In this document: in pieces, positions 61,028-64,000 of the stretch | Position numbering within the stretch: the stretch's first letter is position 1 | Layout of the letters: the number at the start of each line of letters is the position of its first letter | Assembly (NCBI RefSeq): GCF_002844595.1 | Contig: NZ_PJNW01000002.1 | Span: 496,001 to 560,000 of the forward strand | Length of the DNA: 64,000 nt | From: Pleomorphomonas diazotrophica | Lineage (GTDB): Bacteria; Pseudomonadota; Alphaproteobacteria; Rhizobiales; Pleomorphomonadaceae | Direction: 5' to 3' | Position numbers and translations under genes: made by a program | The notes under the pieces: generated by a model | What the model was told of the DNA's origin: nothing | The model's database searches: none | The model's input: the letters and a program-made list of their open reading frames with translations, nothing else

Positions 61028-61686
61028 GCCTCTACGACCGTCTCATCGAGGCCAGCGCCGACGACTGGCGCGCCTATACCGAGCACCCCTTCGTGGAGAT
61101 GATGGCGGCGGGCACGCTGCCCGAGACGGCCTTTCGCCACTATCTCGTTCAGGACTACCTGTTCCTGATCCAGTTCGTCCGCGCCTACGCGCTCGCCGCC
61201 TACAAGGGGCGGACCATCGAGGAAATGCGCTATGGCCTCGATGGCCTCAGGGCGATCCTCGACGGCGAGATGGCGTTGCACGTCAACTATTGCGCCGGCT
61301 GGGGCCTGACGCCGTCCGATCTCGAGGCGGCCGACGAGGACATGCCGACCACGGCCTACACCCGTTTCGTGCTCGACTGGGGCGTTCGCGGCGATCTCCT
61401 CGACCTCCACGTGGCGCTCGCCCCCTGCATCATCGGCTATGCGGTGATTGCCCGCCGACTCGCGTCCATTCCGGGAGCGCTCGCCGCGAGCAATCCCTAC
61501 GCCCCGTGGATCGCCGAATATGCCGGCGACGGGTATCAGCAACTCGCGGCGTCCACTGTCGAGCATCTCGACACGCTGTCCGACGGCGCCGTGGGGGAAG
61601 TGCGTTTTCGCCAGATCGCCGGCATCTTCGCGCAAGCCAGCCGGCTTGAGGCTGCCTTCTGGCAGATGGGGCTCGATCGGGCCTGA
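61024..61686 (+). CDS. tenA: TenA/thiaminase-II family protein
   Basis: 220 residues, all-helical. Typical TenA points: [38 protein letters not shown], a central Cys-containing [16 protein letters not shown] and the C-terminal [22 protein letters not shown]. It salvages thiamine pyrimidine by hydrolysing aminopyrimidine derivatives. Coupled to tgt by a 4-base overlap with no obvious pathway link. Confidence 0.92.
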   Translation: MSLYDRLIEASADDWRAYTEHPFVEMMAAGTLPETAFRHYLVQDYLFLIQFVRAYALAAYKGRTIEEMRYGLDGLRAILDGEMALHVNYCAGWGLTPSDLEAADEDMPTTAYTRFVLDWGVRGDLLDLHVALAPCIIGYAVIARRLASIPGALAASNPYAPWIAEYAGDGYQQLAASTVEHLDTLSDGAVGEVRFRQIAGIFAQASRLEAAFWQMGLDRA

Positions 61687-61690
61687 AGCT

Positions 61691-62878
61691 TCACTTGACC
61701 GTCGCGAGTTGGGCTGCCGCCCTGGCGAACAGGCCGGCGGCCACCGTCTCGTCGATTTCCGCGTTTCGGTTGAGCGTCACCGACAGGCAGTGCTTGCGGC
61801 CATCCTTGCCGATCAGCGCGGCGGTGAGGTTCAGGACGCCGGTTTCGCTGCCGCCCTTGAAGGCGATGCGTTGCCAGGGAGCGGGGCGGACCGGGCCGGG
61901 ATTGATCGCGAAGATGTCGGTGTCGGCCAACTCCACGGCGAGGCTGCAGAGCCGCCGGACGGGAATCATCCATTCGAGGCCGGGTGTGTAGGGGGTGGAC
62001 GCCGCCGTCACTGACGGCAGGTCCCGTTCGGCCAGCTGCGTCAGAATGGTGGCCCGGTCTTTGGCCGAACCCGAGAGGTAGGCGTCGGCCAGCGGCTTGT
62101 CGGCTTTCAACTGGAACAGCGCGCGCGTGGTGAGCAGCGTATCAAGTCCGAGTACCCCGGCGATCCGATCGGCCCCGACCACACGGATCAGCGTGTCGGT
62201 CGCCGTGTTGTCGCTGCGAGCGATCATCTCGGCTGCCAGCGTGTGCAGGGTGAGGGGCGAGGCGGCTGGATAGAGGCGGAGTTGGCCCGATGGCAGCGAG
62301 CGGTCGGTCGCCTCGAGCGTCACCACGTCGTCCCAGCGGCGGCGTCCCGCCGCGATATCCTCGGTGAGAACCTTCAGCACGCCGAGCTTGAACGCCGAGC
62401 CGACGGCAAGCGGTCGTTCGGCGTCGCGTTCGTGGCGGATAACTCCGTCCGTCTCGATCAGATAGGAGACGGTGTCGGCGAGGCCGCCGAGCTTTTCCAG
62501 CGTTTCGTCAAGGGAGGCGGTCAGGGCGACGGGCGGCTCGAACAGCAGCCCGTCGATCAGGCCGTCGTCATCCAGGGTGACCTTGGTGGGAATGGAATGG
62601 GTGCCGGTCTCGACGGCATAGTCCTCGCCGTCCTGGATGATCGTTCGTGGTTCCCCAAGCGAGCTGGTGAGCTGTTTTACGATCTGTGCCACCTGATCGG
62701 CGGGCACCTCGGCAAGAAAGGACTTCGAGAACAGGATGCTCGCTTGATCGGGCGAGCGAAACAGTTGCTCAAGGCGAGCGAGTTCCGCCTCACCGGCCAT
62801 GGCGCCAGTCATTTGACTCACCTGCGCGGCCATGTGGATCAGAAGCGAGGCCGCTAACGCTCGGATGTGGAATTGCAT
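61691..62878 (-). CDS. Class A beta-lactamase-like serine hydrolase
   Basis: 395 residues with a signal peptide (about residues 1-28). The C-terminal two thirds fits the class A fold: SxxK as VGSAFKLG, SDN as ARSDNTATD and the KTG-like triad as FKGGSETG. An N-terminal ~100-residue domain (Cpn/DUF-like; SKSFLAEVPADQVAQIV) is typical of related non-lactamase hydrolases. The Glu of the omega loop is not obvious, so it may not be a true lactamase. Periplasmic. Convergent with tenA. Confidence 0.85.
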   Translation of the reverse strand: MQFHIRALAASLLIHMAAQVSQMTGAMAGEAELARLEQLFRSPDQASILFSKSFLAEVPADQVAQIVKQLTSSLGEPRTIIQDGEDYAVETGTHSIPTKVTLDDDGLIDGLLFEPPVALTASLDETLEKLGGLADTVSYLIETDGVIRHERDAERPLAVGSAFKLGVLKVLTEDIAAGRRRWDDVVTLEATDRSLPSGQLRLYPAASPLTLHTLAAEMIARSDNTATDTLIRVVGADRIAGVLGLDTLLTTRALFQLKADKPLADAYLSGSAKDRATILTQLAERDLPSVTAASTPYTPGLEWMIPVRRLCSLAVELADTDIFAINPGPVRPAPWQRIAFKGGSETGVLNLTAALIGKDGRKHCLSVTLNRNAEIDETVAAGLFARAAAQLATVK

Positions 62879-62998
62879 GGCAGCAATTTACGCCTGTATG
62901 CCGGCGGTGCAAGTCGTCCACGGCTTTTTTGGCGTGATGGCTGGACGTGCCGGTTTGTTCGCTTTATGTTCCTATCGATCATATTTGCGGGGATGGCG

Positions 62999-63394
62999 AT
63001 GGCGGACGACGGTTTCAGGGAGTATCTGCGCGAACTGATGGAGCCGCTCGGCGGCGTTACCTTCCGCAAGATGTTCGGCGGGCTCTCCATCTATCAAGAC
63101 GGCATGGTGTTCGCGTTGGAGATCGAGGGCAGCCTCTACTTCAAGGTTGATGACGAAACGCGCGGTCGGTTCGTTGCCGAGGACTGCCCACAGTTCGAGT
63201 ATACCACCAAGGACGGCCGGACGGCGCAGATGCCCTATTGGCGCGCGCCCGAGCGGCTTTACGACGAACCGGACGAGTTCCTCGACTGGTGTCGCGCCGC
63301 GGTCGGCGTTGCCCGTCGCAGCGAGGCGACCAAGGCCGAGGAAAAGGCGCGCAAGGTGAGCCGCAAGCGCAAGACGACGGCCGATACCGATTGA
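62999..63394 (+). CDS. TfoX/Sxy N-terminal-domain protein
   Basis: 131 residues. Starts DGFREYLRELMEPLGGVTFRK and contains KMFGGLSIYQDGMVFALEI, SLYFKVDDETR and MPYWRAPERLYDEPDE, the TfoX-N pattern. It lacks the C-terminal TfoX domain and ends in a basic Lys/Arg-rich tail. Role is unclear in bacteria not known to be competent. The ATG at 62999 (GGGGA just before) is preferred; 62993 also possible. Confidence 0.9.
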   Translation: MADDGFREYLRELMEPLGGVTFRKMFGGLSIYQDGMVFALEIEGSLYFKVDDETRGRFVAEDCPQFEYTTKDGRTAQMPYWRAPERLYDEPDEFLDWCRAAVGVARRSEATKAEEKARKVSRKRKTTADTD

Positions 63395-63502
63395 TACACT
63401 TCGGCACCGTCTTGAGAGGATCGGGACGCGGCGAAGCGATAGAAGAAAGAAGAGCCAAAGGACTGGCTTCCTTAAGTTTTCTTTCTTTGTCGAGTTTTCG
63501 CC

Positions 63503-64000
63503 ATGTCCGCCAAAGACACCCTGTTCCGCTATGCCACGCCGCTGACCACCTGGCTGTTCCTGATCTCTCTGGTCTCCGGCGTCGCTCTCTTTCTCGGCGT
63601 CGGCACGCAGTATTTCCGTGAAATGCACGAGATACTGTCGCTGTTCCTGATCGTCCCCTTCGGGTTGCACGTCTGGCGCAACTGGCGGACGCTCATGAGC
63701 TATTTCCGTCACCCGGCCATGTGGATCTCGACCGTCGTCTGCCTCGCGGCCGCCGGCGCCTTCGTCTACGAGGGGGCTAGCGCCTCCACCGACAATCCCC
63801 GCGCCGTCATCTTCGGGGCTCTCGGCAATGCTTCGGTGACGGCGCTCGCCGCGCTTGCCCACACCGACGAAGCGACGGTGACCCAACGGCTCAAGGCGAT
63901 CGGCGTCGAGGTCACCTCGGCCGAGGATACGGTGGCGGGGCTCGCCAGGGCGTCGGGTCACGATAGTTTTGAGCTGTTGGGCGTCGCACTGGCGTCGGCC
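63503..64000 (+). CDS. DUF4405-like membrane protein, N-terminal part
   Basis: The frame is open to the end of the window (166 codons, no stop). The start at 63503 is followed by a first helix (TTWLFLISLVSGVALFLGVG), a second with HEILSLFLIVPFGLHVWRNW (two His, possible haem ligands as in b-type cytochromes), and a third around WISTVVCLAAAGAFVYEG. A soluble C-terminal region starts near residue 100. Weak ribosome binding site. Function unknown. Confidence 0.75.
   Translation, partial: MSAKDTLFRYATPLTTWLFLISLVSGVALFLGVGTQYFREMHEILSLFLIVPFGLHVWRNWRTLMSYFRHPAMWISTVVCLAAAGAFVYEGASASTDNPRAVIFGALGNASVTALAALAHTDEATVTQRLKAIGVEVTSAEDTVAGLARASGHDSFELLGVALASA

Noticed and set aside
1-64000. CRISPR arrays, insertion sequences, prophage or integrase genes
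   Set aside because: No regularly spaced repeats, transposase, integrase or phage genes were found; gene order looks like ordinary chromosome.

Overview
The window is GC-rich, densely coded DNA from one chromosome. Gene content and protein style (alphaproteobacterial tRNA-Gln, AfuABC-type transporter, KdpFABC, GSH-independent formaldehyde dehydrogenase, CioAB, ROK kinase/CutC pair, rhizobial-type intergenic palindrome) point to an alphaproteobacterium, most likely Hyphomicrobiales (Rhizobiales). Genus cannot be fixed from the sequence alone. Very long antisense reading frames run opposite many genes; they are a by-product of high GC at third codon positions and are not annotated.

Layout. 0-6.2 kb: end of an oligopeptide ABC ATPase, prfC (RF3), an unknown protein, tRNA-Gln(CTG) with its promoter, then a TorS-like hybrid kinase and OmpR-type regulator. 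6.2-10.8 kb: divergently, an AfuABC-type importer (hexose-phosphate or ferric-iron class) that the two-component pair probably controls. 11-12.2 kb: a membrane diguanylate cyclase.

12.3-24.8 kb is the standout region, a tungsten/molybdenum aldehyde oxidoreductase locus. It holds a ModE-type HTH regulator, an aldehyde:ferredoxin oxidoreductase (AOR) family enzyme, two MoaD/ThiS-like beta-grasp proteins, a ThiF/MoeB-like activating enzyme, a GlpC/HdrD-like Fe-S protein, MoeA, a chimeric regulator (AcoR-type sensor joined to a CRP/FNR-type effector, with a four-cysteine N-terminus), a tungstate ABC importer TupBCA, and MoaA. Together they cover metal uptake, pterin cofactor synthesis and insertion, the enzyme, a probable redox partner and two layers of regulation.

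24.8-31.8 kb: CPA2 antiporter, NSS-family symporter, thiamine-binding UPF0045 protein, AraC/SDR divergent pair, alpha/beta hydrolase, a small unknown protein. 31.9-39.2 kb: cysteine hydrolase, formaldehyde dehydrogenase, PQQ glucose dehydrogenase; divergently a tiny membrane protein and a cyanide-insensitive bd-type oxidase CioAB with a 37-residue DUF2474 subunit. 39.2-42.4 kb: orphan glgA, an SDR, ptsN. 42.4-50.5 kb: a complete high-affinity potassium operon (micro-ORF, kdpF, A, B, C, D, E), followed by ptsN. 50.7-55.1 kb: LDH/MDH-family dehydrogenase, SDR, then an overlapping nagK-like/cutC/EamA operon. 55.4-59.8 kb: DUF2892 protein plus RND adaptor and pump behind an AT-rich palindrome. 59.9-64 kb: tgt-tenA, a class A beta-lactamase-like hydrolase, a TfoX-N protein and the start of a DUF4405-like membrane protein cut by the window end.

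All identifications are by reading motifs and family resemblance; no database search was run.
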